From positions 3,221,501-3,285,500 of the forward strand of contig NC_092576.1 of assembly GCF_037975245.1 (NCBI RefSeq): a DNA stretch of 64,000 nucleotides, written 5' to 3'. The stretch comes from Apostichopus japonicus. Lineage: Eukaryota > Echinodermata > Holothuroidea > Aspidochirotida > Stichopodidae. A program made the position numbers and the translations under genes. Shown here one piece after another: positions 26,440 through 40,400 of this stretch (positions are counted from its first letter, which is position 1; each line of letters starts with the position of its first letter). The notes under the pieces were generated by a model that searched no databases, had not been told where the DNA came from, and was given only the letters and a program-made list of their open reading frames with translations.

Positions 26440-26700
26440 GCTCAGCGTAGGTACAGGATACATCATTCTTGTACGAAAACTGACGGTTGGCTCCAGTTGC
26501 GTAAACATTATCCATCACATGTGGTAAAATCTTCTGCAAACTGTTAAAAGCAATACCTGCCAAGTCAATTGGTCTAAAATCATAAACAATTCAGGAAATT
26601 TTAACTTTTGAATAGGAGAAATTGAGGCAGTTTTCCACAAACGTGGTATATAATTATGTTCAAGGCTTTCTTGGAACAAAATGTGTAAATTGGTGGTCAT
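26440..26700 (-). mobile_element. Reverse-transcriptase fragment of a CR1-like LINE
   Basis: The minus-strand frame reads HILFQESLEHNYIPRLWKTA followed by SISPIQK, the pattern before the RPV/RPI block of LINE reverse transcriptases. After frame breaks it continues with ALTSLTMKSLQKIL-like and QFSYKNDVSCTYAE-like segments. The catalytic YxDD box is not present. It lies opposite in orientation to the LINE fragment at 25.2-26.2 kb. Confidence 0.6.
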
Positions 26701-26719
26701 TCATGTAAACAGTATCACA

Positions 26720-29370
26720 CGCCTACCAATGAATTTCCACATGCACGGTTTACGCTGTTTTGAATTGCCTACTTACATCATCATAATCTAATGCGTATAT
26801 CCTCGTTGATATCAGGCAAAGACAAGTTATTCCTTAACTCCGTTTAGAAATTTTCATTAACATTAACGTTACTTCTTCTGCATAGCTCACATATTAGTTT
26901 GATAATATAACAAAAGGAAAGGTGATTTCCCATCGGTTATTAAACGTTTACTTTGGAAGTTATGGACATATTTGTTGTTTCATCTTGTGTCTCTCATATT
27001 TCCTGGTTTGTTTCAATCGACCGTTGTTTGTCTTGGCGGAGTTCTGGAATTCTACTCTCTGTATGTATTATTTTAATCATCTCCGTTAGTTTCCAAAAAT
27101 AGCCTTCACAGTATCATGATACAGGCTGATGAATCTCTAAATTGAAAACCAAACACATTAAAAAATAAAAAGCTATTATTAATGTATCGCATTTCAAGAT
27201 GTAATGATTACATCATATTTGGCAACTATGATCCAAGTTTTGGATTATGCATCTGTTTATTCAATTACAATAGTTTCAAACTTCCATTGCTAGAGGAAAA
27301 ACACATTGGGATGGTGGTTTGAGCTAATAGACTGTGTGAAGAATGTTTTCACTTCCATATCAGATCCACCGCCTTTTGTCAGAATACCGCCTCTGCATAC
27401 TCCGTAGAGAACTTTGATTATGGTAAATTCATAGTCACATGGAACTAATCTGTCATGAATATTTTTCTTTCTCTTCAATTTATATGAGTATCCCTTTAAT
27501 TAAACTTTACAAACTTGTTTTAAAAGTAACCTATTAGATCAAGAAGTACTGGTACTACGTTCACGTTTGATATTGATAAAATGATATACAGATTATAGTT
27601 CTAATTCAGGGGAATGTTTCTATTATTCAAATGTCAATAACTTCATTCCACCAATAATCAAAACAAGTACAATAACTCCGGACAGTTGCTTAGGTAGGCG
27701 ATCGTGATTTGTTTATTCCGGATTTAGCCACATATGAGTTGTTCAATGTGTTGTTAATTGAACAACAAGAACAGGCCACATTGTTATGTTTGTCTACAAA
27801 CGGATATTTTGAGTCAAAATCTCACAAGATGGGATTTCGTGCTAGACGTACCGGTATTTCATGTACCTAGTTTCGTTCATGTGAGTGAGTTTTCCATAAA
27901 GGTAAGAGTAATAAGCTTGTTTCATACTGTTATGATTTATACAGAAAACAGAAACAACAAGATGTAAGACATTTACCCACAGGCTGACCGATCGAGGAAA
28001 AACAAGGAACCTGCAGAAGAAACTAAAAGCAGGAAGTTATTGAAAGCGAATATAATTCTCTCTAATATGGGGTATTTTATTGTATGCTTTATTGGATGAT
28101 GATATAGCTTCGGTTATACGTACTACTGTGTCACCGTATCTAAAATGATATTACGAAATACAGGCATACATAATATCACATCTTCAAGTAATATCTAGTT
28201 CATTTGTTTGGCAAAATGTACGCCATTGGAAATCGTTCCTGCATCTTCTTTGATACTTTATTTTGATATTAGTTTGCTGGTTAAAGTAGAACTGATCTTG
28301 ATAATTGTCAATGTTTCAGAACTTGAAGATGCTTCATATTGGGACTGCTCACATTAATATTTAGTTGGATTTTTGTAGTGATGTGATTAAATTTGGATTG
28401 ATGTAAAATATATTTTTTATCAAATTATTGAACCTATCTCGTTTAATCACAATTCAACACATCATTGTTGACTTAACCTGCCAACTACAGTGAGATTGAA
28501 GTCAACAGTTCTGTATTCAATTAAATTAATGTGCTCTTGGTATGCAATGCAACCATCTAAACGTCTGAAATGGTATGTTTTCCTTGAAAGAAAATATATC
28601 CAACTTCTGTTTGTCTTACGTCAGATAAAACCCATTTGTATAACCCTGAACAATCGATTTGCAGTCCACATTGAGCTGCTGAACTGATAGTCTTCGATCA
28701 GAGGGTCCCTCATCCAATATGCTATATCAATTCAATTGGACATAAACCGGTATACTGCAAAGGTGTAAAGATGGGTCCTTTAAAAATTTATAGATACCAA
28801 CTTTTTTTAGTTACTAGATTCTTACCCTCAGATGCAGTGATGATTCCCTATTTGAAAAATGTATAACATGCTGCATATCCCAATATCAAGGAAGCTCGCA
28901 TATATGTTCATACCTGGAACAAAGGATGAATGAATAGTACACGATTTCATTATAGCAAATACCAAATACATTCAACGTGCATGTTCCATATTCGTTAATT
29001 TATCCGTGAAAAAGGCGTTTACACATGATGCTATTTTATATGGTTCTTTCTTTGGATGTCTTTCTGTACATTTATAGATTCTCATTCTGTTGAATACCGT
29101 CGTTTTAGTGATGTGTCCAGTCTTTCAACGCTTCATGAAAGAAAGTGCAAGGTATCTGCTTCAGATATCATTATTCTTACCAGAGTAACATATAAAAATA
29201 TACCGGGTGAAATTTATTAACAAGATACCTCATTTACTTGACAATAATAACGAGCAACTTTGTAATGGTTTAGTAAACTACAATTCGTTCTTTGCAAATG
29301 ATGTTATCATATGGTGTCATAAGCTCGTTTGATCATTATATTTGTGTCTCCCGTTTACTCCAATGGTTTA
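26720..29370. other. No convincing gene
   Basis: AT-rich. A short frame ending at 27899 (DVPVFHVPSFVHV...) runs into GTAAGAG and faintly recalls the start of NLR exon A, but it is too short to call. Confidence 0.45.
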
Positions 29371-29382
29371 TATTGGTTGCAG

Positions 29383-30388
29383 TTCTGTGGTATCCTTCAC
29401 TCGTCTCCTTTCGTCTAAATCTACAAACTGGTCTTTGGGAGGTTAGACTGTATTCCAGAAACAAGTATATGAAAGAACGAACAAACGCCGTCTTCATCTA
29501 TAACAAGGAACGCAAGTAGCGACGGTGTAATATCAGCATTTACATTGTATTATCAACATTATAGTAATTAACTAAACTGTACTCATATGGTAAAATGTTA
29601 TGATGTAACCAATTACTCCCAAAATTTCACATACCACGGCTTTCAGAAAATTACCGGGGTTATAGGGAGACGATGTTTTCAGTTAACCAAATCTGTTAAA
29701 TAGCATCGCTACTTTGAAAACTAAGCACATCATTTCTGTGTCGTTTTATAGCACACGAGTGGCACCCAGATGACAGACGAGGAACTTGAAAGGGAGGTAT
29801 GTGAAATACTCACAATACTGCTATAATATCCTTTGCTATCTGTTTCAGGATTGTAGGAGACAGTCCCATATCTCTGCTCGTAGTACATAATAGTTTGATG
29901 TAATGTGTATGTAAAGTGTGTATGTAGAAGACTAGTCACCATAACGTATCATCCTCGTCGGAAGAGAGTATTTGATAGTTTATCAGTAAGCAGAATAAAT
30001 GATACGTCATAGGCATTAATTAGGTATTAATGAGTTTATTACAGACAGATTGTAATAAGAAACAAACATAGATACTCCGTCTCCATGCTTCTCGCGGAAG
30101 TGATTCGGTCTTATACTTACATCGCCGCCGGATAATCACATAAATCACTTGTGTTATTTAATTACCTCAGGTCAAACGCGGCGATAATTAAAATATCCGT
30201 ATATGTGTTGCTGTAATGCTGAGTAAATAAACAATTTGCCTCTGGTCATTAGTGCATTATGACAAACATGGCTAACAAACATGTCAAAAGTATTAATAAA
30301 TGTATAAAAATGTTTATATAATGTAATGTTATTGATTTTGTTTCTTTTTCAGATTACAATGTGCAAAGAAATGTGTTCATCCTTATAA
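29383..30388 (+). pseudogene. NLR cassette relic or 3' end of a second NLR gene
   Basis: Three spaced exon-like pieces in correct order. 29383-29441 encodes VLWYPSLVSFRLNLQTGLWE (exon C type, TTGCAG acceptor, phase 1 in, phase 0 out). 29752-29796 encodes HTSGTQMTDEELERE (exactly 45 bp, acceptor TTTTATAG, donor GTATGT). From 30353, after TTTTTCAG, ITMCKEMCSSL is followed by TAA, like the start of exon D (IQTIKSLCSG). No A or B exon and no NACHT exon were found in the 9 kb upstream. The stop after 11 residues suggests decay, though it could be the natural end of a gene whose other exons I missed. Confidence 0.6.
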
Positions 30389-30399
30389 TGGGTATTGAC

Positions 30400-33300
30400 T
30401 ATAATACAAGGACGCAGTGTAATTATCCTCAAATAACGTGACTTTTTCTTATACATATCCCATTTAGCTGGACCATGACTACTTATTGCAGTAAACTATT
30501 AATGTACTTTCTATAATTCAAAGATGCAGTAGAGTTATTTTATTTATTATGTATCTCTTAAGAAAGTTAAATTTGATTCAAATAAGAAGGGATTTACACC
30601 TAAGAACACCGTATTGCTCTCAGAGATGACGTCATATTTTTACATCCGTAAAAGACTGGAACAATCCAAAACTACTTTAAGCAACGCCGATGACGACTGC
30701 AGTGATACCTGTATTGTTTTCCAGAACGACTGCAACCTGTTCAATATTTCTGATTTTACAGGGTGAAGAATCATTGATGATCGGTTTTACATTTAACTCT
30801 GGATTACTGTATCTATGTGGTCGATTGAGAAAGATGATTCTTGCAAGTGGCGAATGATATTTAACTCAATCATCGTGATGTTGGTTTTGGTGACTAGGAT
30901 GGCTCTGTGTATTTGTCGTAACGTTGATATTTCTGTTATTTTCAGTACATATAAGTTCGAGCCTTCTTACCGTAATTTTCCAGATTTATGCTCTGACATA
31001 TAGTGTTCCTTCATTATATGAAAAGGTTGATATTCACACACCCTAAATAAGTGAGTAGTTTAATTTCTGCAAGAGAATGACTTATCAATCAATTCCATCT
31101 TTATGCTTTGAAAGCGGGTTATTTGCGATTCGTTATTGTACCTATGCAATAGGTTTACCAGGCTAATACTGTTCTATGTTTAATCACTTTAGAAACGCCC
31201 TGGCACCATTTGTGGCTGAACAGGACAGTTTTATTTGTGGCTGATGAAATAAAGTGGAACATATTCAAAGCAATGTGGTGAATTTTTATTCAATTTATAT
31301 GCATCTTTTTCGAAAGTACAACATTAGGAGTTGAATGTTTTATACCAAACTGAAATTGAAACAAACAGGTGTGTTTTCATAGATGCACACTGATATATCC
31401 AACTTTTTTGACGAAATTGGATCCCATTATATTATAGTCTGTGAGGTGTGGATAACATTACAACCTCTAAAACAAATTTGAATCCTATCCAAGCCAAGGT
31501 CAAAACAAGAACAATTGAACAAAACAAAACAACTATTACATCACAACTGTTTGCTTCAAATCCATTTATGGTACAAACTGTGACCATTTCAACCGTCAAC
31601 ATCTCAAAACGACATGTAGCAAATTTAGCAAACTTGACCAGTATTATTGGTATATGTTCTTCTTTTATTGATCATATACATAATTTATTAAAATAACATA
31701 TTAAAATAAGATTCATATGTTCTGATATGTGTCGGGGTTTATGTACATCGGTAAGTTAAGGAAAGATGATACTAGAGATTGTATAAATCTAATGTCTTTA
31801 TTTTTTACCAGAGATACACATAAAGAACAAAGAGTATAAAAAATAGTGATTATCAAATATTTTATAAACATTAACAGTCTCGATTAGCTCTTTAAAGAAA
31901 CCATTTTGTATTGTCTACTCTTCACTTTTCCAACCTTTCGCGTAAAGATGATTATAACGGTATAAACCCAACAAGATACTTTCCTACTAAGACTCCCACT
32001 TTATAAAGTAATACAAATGTAGCATAAAATGCACCTGATAACGTAATCGTACGAGATATCTACAAAGAAATAGTCCTGTCATTTCTATCTTGTTGTTTTA
32101 TTGTTCTCGTCTTTGCTTTGTTTAACTTTTATGACTAACTTCTAATCTCCAGATGGCTATCAGTACAAAATTTGGTATAAACTTCACCTACTAACGTAAT
32201 TACACCAACTGGATAAATGACTTCCAGATATAACCATGTATTTACCTCTAAAGCAAGTTCTTAACCATTTCCAATACTCGAACCCCTTATTAATTAAGAA
32301 AAAAAAACTTATTTCGATCATTTAAAATTTAGACATGCATCCAGGGCGTACCAACTCGTATGTAACACTTTTTCGTTATTTGACATTAGTCATATTAAAG
32401 TATACATAAAAACGAAAAATATGTTTACTCTTATTAATTCTGTATTTTTTTGTGGGGTTGCGGGAGAGCAATGGACTTTGCCTCACTCGGTGGTAAGCAA
32501 TCTGTGTAAGCACACAATCATATAATGTCAATACTTTATCATCTGTTTATTATCTTTAATAGAAGCAGTGCTCGGTACTGAATGGTACAGATTCAAAGAC
32601 GGGATGAAAGACAAATCTAAAGTTAATTGTGTTAACTGAATATTTAATATTCATTTAAATGTCGCCATCAACTTTATATATTTTGTTTATGACGTAGATA
32701 TCCAAATTATCTAATGACAACATTTGTTTCTTATAAGAAGAACTCGGCGTAGCTTTAATAGGAAACACGTCGTTTATATTTCTACCACGTTTTACATCAA
32801 CGTGTGGTAACTTTATACGTCAAATGCTGTTACTGCAATTGTCCTTTTAATAGCTTCATTGTCCAACATATTGACCCAACTAAATATTGGTCTGTGTCTC
32901 GCGACGAGTGCACCAATGAAATAAGATTTATGTAACAACGTAATTAACGTAATCATTAGATAAAAATTCACCAGCAATCTCAGCATGTAAAATAGTACAG
33001 CTGCACACTCCTTCTCTCCGATCAAACTCAAAAAGGAAAATATGAGGAACATATGAAACTAATTCGAATACAAATTTCATACACATTTTCGTCGTTGTTA
33101 TTTATATTTTTATTTTGAAATAAAAATGGACGGGTTAGTATCATTCGTCATCTTTATGATACAATAACACACTATTACAGATGTAAGGACTCAGTCTGTT
33201 AATGAAAACGACAGAATCCTGGATAAGATATGAACATATTTCCATGCATCTCGTCCAACATTAACAACCCATATGTCCTTCTAAAACCATAATATTTGAC

Positions 33301-36300
33301 GATTACTACCGATCTAGTGTAAACTTCTCCTGGCAAATGTCACAATTTGGTCCCATCTCGTGAATTGTTATCCTAATACTATATTTAACTCTAAATATGT
33401 GTGTGCTTATCTAAGGAGATTCGTTTTTATTGACTTTGCGTTTACAGTCTTTTTGAGACGAGCGATATAGCAAATATTTTACCAAGGTGTGAAGATATGA
33501 GAGCTGATATAATCATATTGACGACTAATAACTCGTTGAACTTTGAGACTTTATTAAGCTGTTTGTGCAACCATGCATACATTATAGCGTGTATACCATT
33601 ACAAGGAGAAAGCCGCAAAGTTGCGCAATGCATAACGAGATTTGCACGGTGCATATTAATCCTTTCAAAGCTTACGAGAAAAACTTTATAATAATGCATT
33701 CTTTGAATGACTCCTGCTATCACCTGAAGCCACCAACACCCACCTCACCCCACCCCTGGAACCAGTCTTAGGTAGATCAGACTGATTTAAGGCTGACTTT
33801 TTGGTTCAAACCTGATCGTCATGACATTAAGCCATGTATGTTACATAAAAATTAGTTGTCACATTAGTCATCCAAGTTTGCTCTCAAATTTCCCAGAAGT
33901 TCAGATATTTTCCGACCTAAGAAATTAAAGACAATTACGTTAAATGTGTGATACAGAAAATAGCCTGTTAGTGAAATCTTCAATATTGATCTTAATCTAG
34001 CGGTCTCCGAATATTTTCATGCTTTGATAAACTGGAAAATGCACACATGACATGAAATATATTTAAGTGTCACATGACTAGTCACAGTTTGACAGAATCC
34101 AATGCAAACGCTACTTGAAGTACTGCCTTTCCATTGTCTTCAGTTAAAAAACTCCTTATTTATTGATTGGTTAGTTTTTATTGCTGATTATTAAGGCATT
34201 ACGATAGAATTCGTCTTTTAGACGAGCCCGCAAGTAACGGGTGGGACGGTGGGGAGGGGGGTGGTGAAATATTACAAAGGACTTTGAAGCTGGTGTGAAA
34301 ACTTCATTTGAGCCTTAGTGAATTTCGGATAATGTGGGTTAAGTACACTACCATCGGTTCTGAGTTCATAGGCAGACAGAGACAAAGACCTAGCGGCGGT
34401 CAAGTATAGATGGAGTTAAAAGAGTTAAAACACTTTAAGGAAAAGAAATGTACAACAGCTTAACGTATTCCTTGTTCTCCTTTATAGTGCTTTTCAAGCA
34501 CAAAAAAATAAATAACAGAAAGATTAGTTACTGTAAATTTATTATTTCTCTTCTTTTCTTTTCGTTTCTAACGAATAATTTTGATAAATACTTCCCTAAC
34601 TCTATTTCCATGAACATGTTTTTACAAAATACACGAGGACGGTCAAACCTGTTGGATAGAAAATTGGTAGCCTTATTTGAAACAATTAACTTTGGCTGCT
34701 CCATGTATTTTATTGATATTCTCGTTAATGAAAGTCACATATTTCAAGGTTACAACTGTTTGATTTGCTACGAAACAAAGAATTGCTGGTAAAAAAAACC
34801 CCGAATATATGTATATCTTGATTTCGAGACAAGCAGGGGTCTCGTGCGCAAACAGTTGACCAGGTCTGGCCTCCTTTCCCTGCGCCATATACTTGCCAAA
34901 CTAAGCCAACAATGTCTTTCAAGCGAAGTATACGTTGTCGCCTATTTGAATTAAGATTTTCTTTTGCTTAAATAGTGTCTGACGAGAAGAGTGTTAGGAC
35001 GTAATGCGATTATAATGATAACACATGTGCCGTTTTTCTTTTCATGTTGATTCAACTTATTACTTCACTGACATACATCAAAGGAATCAAAGCAGCGAGG
35101 GATGAACGATCTATCTTGTATGGCCTTGCTTTTTGAGAAGGTGATCGAACATAACCTGTTCCTTAATTTGTATGAGTTAACACATGACAGTGGCGGAAGT
35201 AGGATTTTAAACAAAAAACCGGCTGCAATAGAGGGATGTGGGGGTCGTCCCCAAGCACAAAGTAAATGTTAGTCTTGAAATGATGCATTCTGAGACTTTA
35301 TTAGGCTGTAAGTTAGGCGATAAGGAAATGTATGTAACGCATTGTGATAATTGAGGTCAAAGTTTACGTTAATACACCACAGAGTACAATCATGATTATC
35401 ACATAACCGTTTGGAAACCGTTATCGAGAAGTTTCCAAACGTTCGTTGCCTGTTATCAGGTTTTACATTGTTATTAGAGACATTATGCTTATTCACTCGG
35501 CAAGTTTCGTTTTTGATGGACTTTGTCCCTCTTGCTGTTTTGAGGTAGTTAATATTTGGTGTCGTATCTATAAACTCAAGCATTGTGCATCCAATACCAA
35601 CACGTTATCATTTTAATATCTTTATGGAGATTGTACCAGTGTACGGCAGGTAAGGATCCAAACCTCTCAGTACAGTGTCAAAGGTCAGCATAGCGTCATA
35701 TTTAAAGGGTCATGAATGTAAACTGCGGATTAAGATTCATGAAGATTTTGATATTAAAGTTTTGTTTTTATAATTCATGAGCGGTCTAAGTTTAATGATG
35801 ATATTGTTAGGTACTTTGAAAGACCAGGAACGGAAACAAATAACAAGTAAGAACTTAGAATGCTAAACAAAAGTCATTCCGAAATGTATAGGGAGTTACG
35901 TAAAGCTTTAAATTCATCTTCTTTGCAAATAGTATCAAGATATTCATTAATAGCGAACATTTTAATGAATACGATGATATCATTCGACTCTATAATATAT
36001 AAAGCACCAGAAAACTAGACGTATTAGATTGGGGGTATTATTTTTTGCTTTCATGACGTGGCTGACCTATACTAGGCCATTTCTGTTAAAATTGAAAGAC
36101 ATTCATTTATAACTCAGTATAAATAACTGATACAAATAATTACCTTTTTATACAATTGAAGCATTCACCTTCACGCCTTAAATTAAATATTGATCGAAAG
36201 TGTAATATACGCAGTAAGACGACCAATTGAGTCTGAAGTAGTACGTAACAATGTCTCTTTAATTTCATAGGTTATCAATGCAAAGAGGAGACAATGGGAC

Positions 36301-36900
36301 ATTACCCATTTAATGATTTATGTATAACCCTCTTTGCATAGATGAGAGGTTCAACAAATTCGTGTACTACCCTTTAGAGGTTCCATCACTTTTTTTCTGA
36401 TTAATATATTTAATGTATAAAAATGAGATTTAACTGGACCACATTTAACGTAACATATAACTTGTGATATACCACATTTCTTGTTAGCCCAATGAAGAAG
36501 AACTTGCTGCGTAGAACAGTACAAAGAAGTACGCCTAGCATTTACTATTAATGGTTAACCTCATACCGCAAGAAAACCCAAAAGTAATAAAAAGTATTTA
36601 ATATAACAAGACATTGTTATGTTACTTTAGAGATACGGTACAACGACGTTTATCACGAGCCATGTAGAAAAAATTATTGATAAGCAAAAACTGTGTAAAA
36701 TATAAAACCAAACTAAATCTGTTCGACTAGTGCAAATATGAACTTTGAGGTTAGCTCTTGAAGTGATCGTGCAGTGTGCAAATATCATATGACCACACGT
36801 TTAGAGACGCCATTTTGATCTGCACAGTGCATATTGTACAGTGTGTATCACGGAAAGGACGACCACTCCTTCGATATATATAGTAATTTAATTATTTTAA
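30400..36900. other. Long gene-poor spacer
   Basis: Read on both strands: ORFs up to 114 codons (34448-34792) are AT-biased and lack motifs or splice context. A possible decayed NLR A-type exon near 30770-30850 (SGLLYLCGRLRKMILASGE) is too weak to annotate. Confidence 0.45.
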
Positions 36901-36931
36901 CTGTAATGATGAGTATAATTTTGTGACCTAC

Positions 36932-37029
36932 TTTCCGGATAATTTCTATTAACACCGGCTGATCACATCTTGGTCCAGGTAAATCATTTTCTTTTAAACG
37001 TGTAGCAACCTCAATCATCATGATATAAT
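36932..37029 (-). CDS. Possible single exon of an unknown minus-strand gene
   Basis: Bounded by ATTTTACAG and GTAGGT on the minus strand. 98 bp, entering in phase 1 and leaving in phase 0. Encodes YIMMIEVATRLKEND followed by LPGPRCDQPVLIEIIRK, which has protein-like composition unlike the surrounding AT-rich frames. No neighbouring exon was identified and I do not recognise the family. It may be chance. Confidence 0.3.
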
Positions 37030-37403
37030 CTGTAAAATATTTCCCAACATTGTTTTCATATTTATCCAACGTTAGTGACTTATGCCATTTGTAATGATTT
37101 GTTCTAGATTATCGGCATATCATATTGTTCTTAACGGTAAGGTTTAATACCAACATTATGAGAGATTTAAAACACAAAATGCAACTTTTAATTATCAGAT
37201 TGGAGTTCCTTATTAACAGATCATATTTCAGTTGTTGTTTTTCAACCCGATATTATGATTCATGTTTTCGTTTTTATTTGAAACATGACACAGATTCATG
37301 ATAAAAGATGGGAAATAAAGATTCAAAGGGAAGACTAAGAGTCAGTCAACGAAGACGCCAAATTTGACGTCACAAACATCCTACCACGGTGATGTGACGT
37401 CAG

Positions 37404-37493
37404 CCGCTCCACCAGCTTGGCAAACAACGAGGATCCATCAGAGGAAGAATCAGTAATTGTTGAAGAAATGGCGGAACCACAGAATTTGGAAGG
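37404..37493 (+). CDS. NLR gene, first recognisable exon (short acidic linker)
   Basis: An open frame reads LANNEDPSEEESVIVEE and then MAEPQNLE, ending in phase 1 at G|GTACGG, which fits the phase of the NACHT exon. The only in-frame ATG is at 37468; an in-frame TGA lies at 37390. Either this is the first coding exon starting at 37468, or it is an internal exon entered at an acceptor near 37403 or 37415. Both acceptors have poor pyrimidine tracts. Confidence 0.45.
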
Positions 37494-40400
37494 TACGGTG
37501 TGCTATTCTTTTTTATTTTTAGCATATACAAGAACAACGTTAATACTTAATGATTATTTTCAACATATCGTTATGTTACAATCAATTCCGATGTTTATTT
37601 TATTTTGCTTGCTTCATTAATTTGGAACTATACATGAAATTCTATTATGTTTACTTTAAGAACATTTGTCAAAAAAGCGGAACAATATCTGCAACCTGTA
37701 CCTTCCTCACTCCGTACTTATTACGATTCTCCAACCACAACCAACCAACCCTCCCCCCCCCCCCCCCGGAAAATTAGAATAGAAATGGACTAAAACTATA
37801 AAATATATTAGAACTTCAGTTCGTGAATAAATGACGAATACATTCTGTCTTCTTAAAAAAAAAACAAGGTATACTTCTACAATTTCTAACCACGTTTCAT
37901 ACACTCACATGTTGACGAATGCCCTACGTATAGTATTTACGAGTTTGCAGTGCTTTTTGCATCTTTTACCGATGTTCTCTTCTTTAACTTACTCACGCCT
38001 AGTCAGATTTCTTCCTAAAGAATCGGTGTCTGAAGTTTGTAAGCGTACGACACCTTTACAAAGCTGTCAATAAGAATAGTCCCTACTATGGGAAATAACT
38101 CAATATTTATTCTCCTCGTTTTCTCACAGATAAGAAACAAATACTGATAAAAGCTTTGAAGAAGAGATATGAAATCCATTATAACGGAGTAAAACCTATT
38201 CCTTATATACAAGAAAGACTTTATTGTGTAGATAATGTCTTTGTAGAGAGTGGCGTCAATGCGTCGGTTGGGGGAGCCGCGTCATATGCTAAAGCTATAC
38301 AATGGGAACGTTTAGAATCATACAAAAACATTTTCAATGATTCTCGTATGAGATCTAACAGACGTATCATAGAAGGAGAACCAGGGTACGGCAAATCGAC
38401 TCTTACGCTGCAGCTAGCCTATGACTGGTGTAATGGTGTTCCGGACTCCCCTCTCTATGACGTAGAGATTCTAATCCTACTTAAGCTGAGACAGATGGGT
38501 AATGTGACGTCCATATATAAAGCAATCAAATTGTATCTAATACCTGACGAAAGAAGAGTCAAGATAAGAGACATTCGGGAAATAATAGAGAGTTGTAGGT
38601 CAGTTGCATTTCAGTTAGATGGTTATGATGAATACCCAGAGAAGGACAAAGAAAATGACGTGGGACGTATCATGATGTTACAAATGTTTCCTGAGTCTGA
38701 TGTTACCTTGACCACTAGGTACTTACCAAAGGATTATGATACACCCAATACAACCCGCATTAAATTGACTGGTTTTGATGATGCCGCCCGAGATGAGTAC
38801 ATCAGAAAGGCTGTTTGTGGAAATAATGAGAAGGCTGTTGCTAAAGTCAAGAAAGGTCTCAAGGAAAACGTCATTATTGATGACCTCTGCCAGGTTCCTC
38901 TCTTCTTTTCTATGTTTTCTCACATGACACATGAAAGGGAAGATTTTCAGAAATTCAAATCTGTCACTGATTTCTTTCGCTACATGATGAGGTGTTTCCA
39001 CCATCACACAAGAAACAAAGCAGAAGAATACAACGTTGAAAGATACGCAACAATGTTCGAAGCTAATCACGAGGAACTTAGTAAAGTAGCTTTCGAAGGA
39101 CTCAGCAGAGAGAATCAACAGATTGTCTGGGAGAAAGTGTCGCTGATCAAACGACTAGGTGAAGGCTTTTATAATCATCACATCCGTGTAGGTATTTTAG
39201 TAGAGGAGGAGGTCATTGTAATAACAGATGCAGCTACTCCCAGTGAAAACATCAAGACCAAGACTGAGGTCAGTTTTTACCATAAAATATTCTGTGAATG
39301 GTTCGCCTCATTTCATGTGACGGGTATCGCTGCAGATGTGGAAGATCCAGCTGAACTAGAACCAAGACTCGGTAAGATGGATCCATTTGACCTCCAGTAC
39401 GTGTTTCGGTTTGCTTGTGGATTAAACTCTGGAGCTGGAAGTAATATCATCGAATACTTGAAGAGCAAGAAAGGTGGTGATAAGTTTGCCATTCTTTGTA
39501 TCCTGGAACAAAGTGGAAAGTTTGATGGCATCATGGAGACTGTTAAAGATCTGTGTTCTGAGACACTACCAATCAGGGAGGATGACACCAAGTTACTCCA
39601 GAGGTCGACCATTCAACTCCTGCAGATAGCATCGAGTCATGACGTAAGTATTTAACATATACGATACGTAGTTGCGACATCTCTGTTTGTTCATGTTTAC
39701 ATTAACAGTATACGGACTATGTATTGCGACTAACCAATGCCTGTCGAGGGATCCTAGTCATTCTTTGAATCTAACACCACTGTCTATATCACCACATTAA
39801 CAAATATTTATGATTACTTCCAGACTCGATACTGACATTTTCATTCAACAAAAGATTTCCATTAATCAAATATGTTAAAGACTATCTAAATAAAACAACA
39901 AACAATACGATAAGACCAATGTTTAGGAAAATGTTAACAACAGGTTGACAAATGCATGGAAAACACTGAAATGCATGTTTTGCTTAAAATGACACAGGAC
40001 CTTTAACCTTTCTCTCTGAACATGATACAAGATATCCTGGAAGAGTGTGGTCATAAATACTCAAGAGATATGTCAAAGTTCGTTGCCCTTCACAATATAC
40101 ATCAACACACATACACTTTACCACGTTCGTTTCATAACATATGCATCTTTAACTCACAGTGTACTTTACATCATAGCATCTTAGTTGAACTTCTCATATA
40201 GTTAAATAACGAAGTGCTATCTATTCGATCTTTTTCTGGAAACATGAAACTATCTATAGCATAAATTCTAATCAGAAACACCATCGAGCACATCGATCTA
40301 GTTATTTTTGAGCCGAATCGTGAAAACGTTGTAAACTGCTGTTATGAAAATATTTAATTTCCTCACCTCTCTCAATTAAAGTGACTTGCACAAAACTAAA

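Noticed and set aside
30770-30850. SGLLYLCGRLRKMILASGE as a decayed NLR exon A
   Set aside because: Only a handful of weak matches and no clean splice sites.
37417-37620. ORF starting with MANNEDPSEE as the NLR start
   Set aside because: The first codon is TTG, not ATG, and the frame past 37493 is intronic. The only in-frame ATG is at 37468.
38723-39118. 131-codon minus-strand ORF and another at 39313-39612
   Set aside because: Antisense shadows of the NACHT exon.
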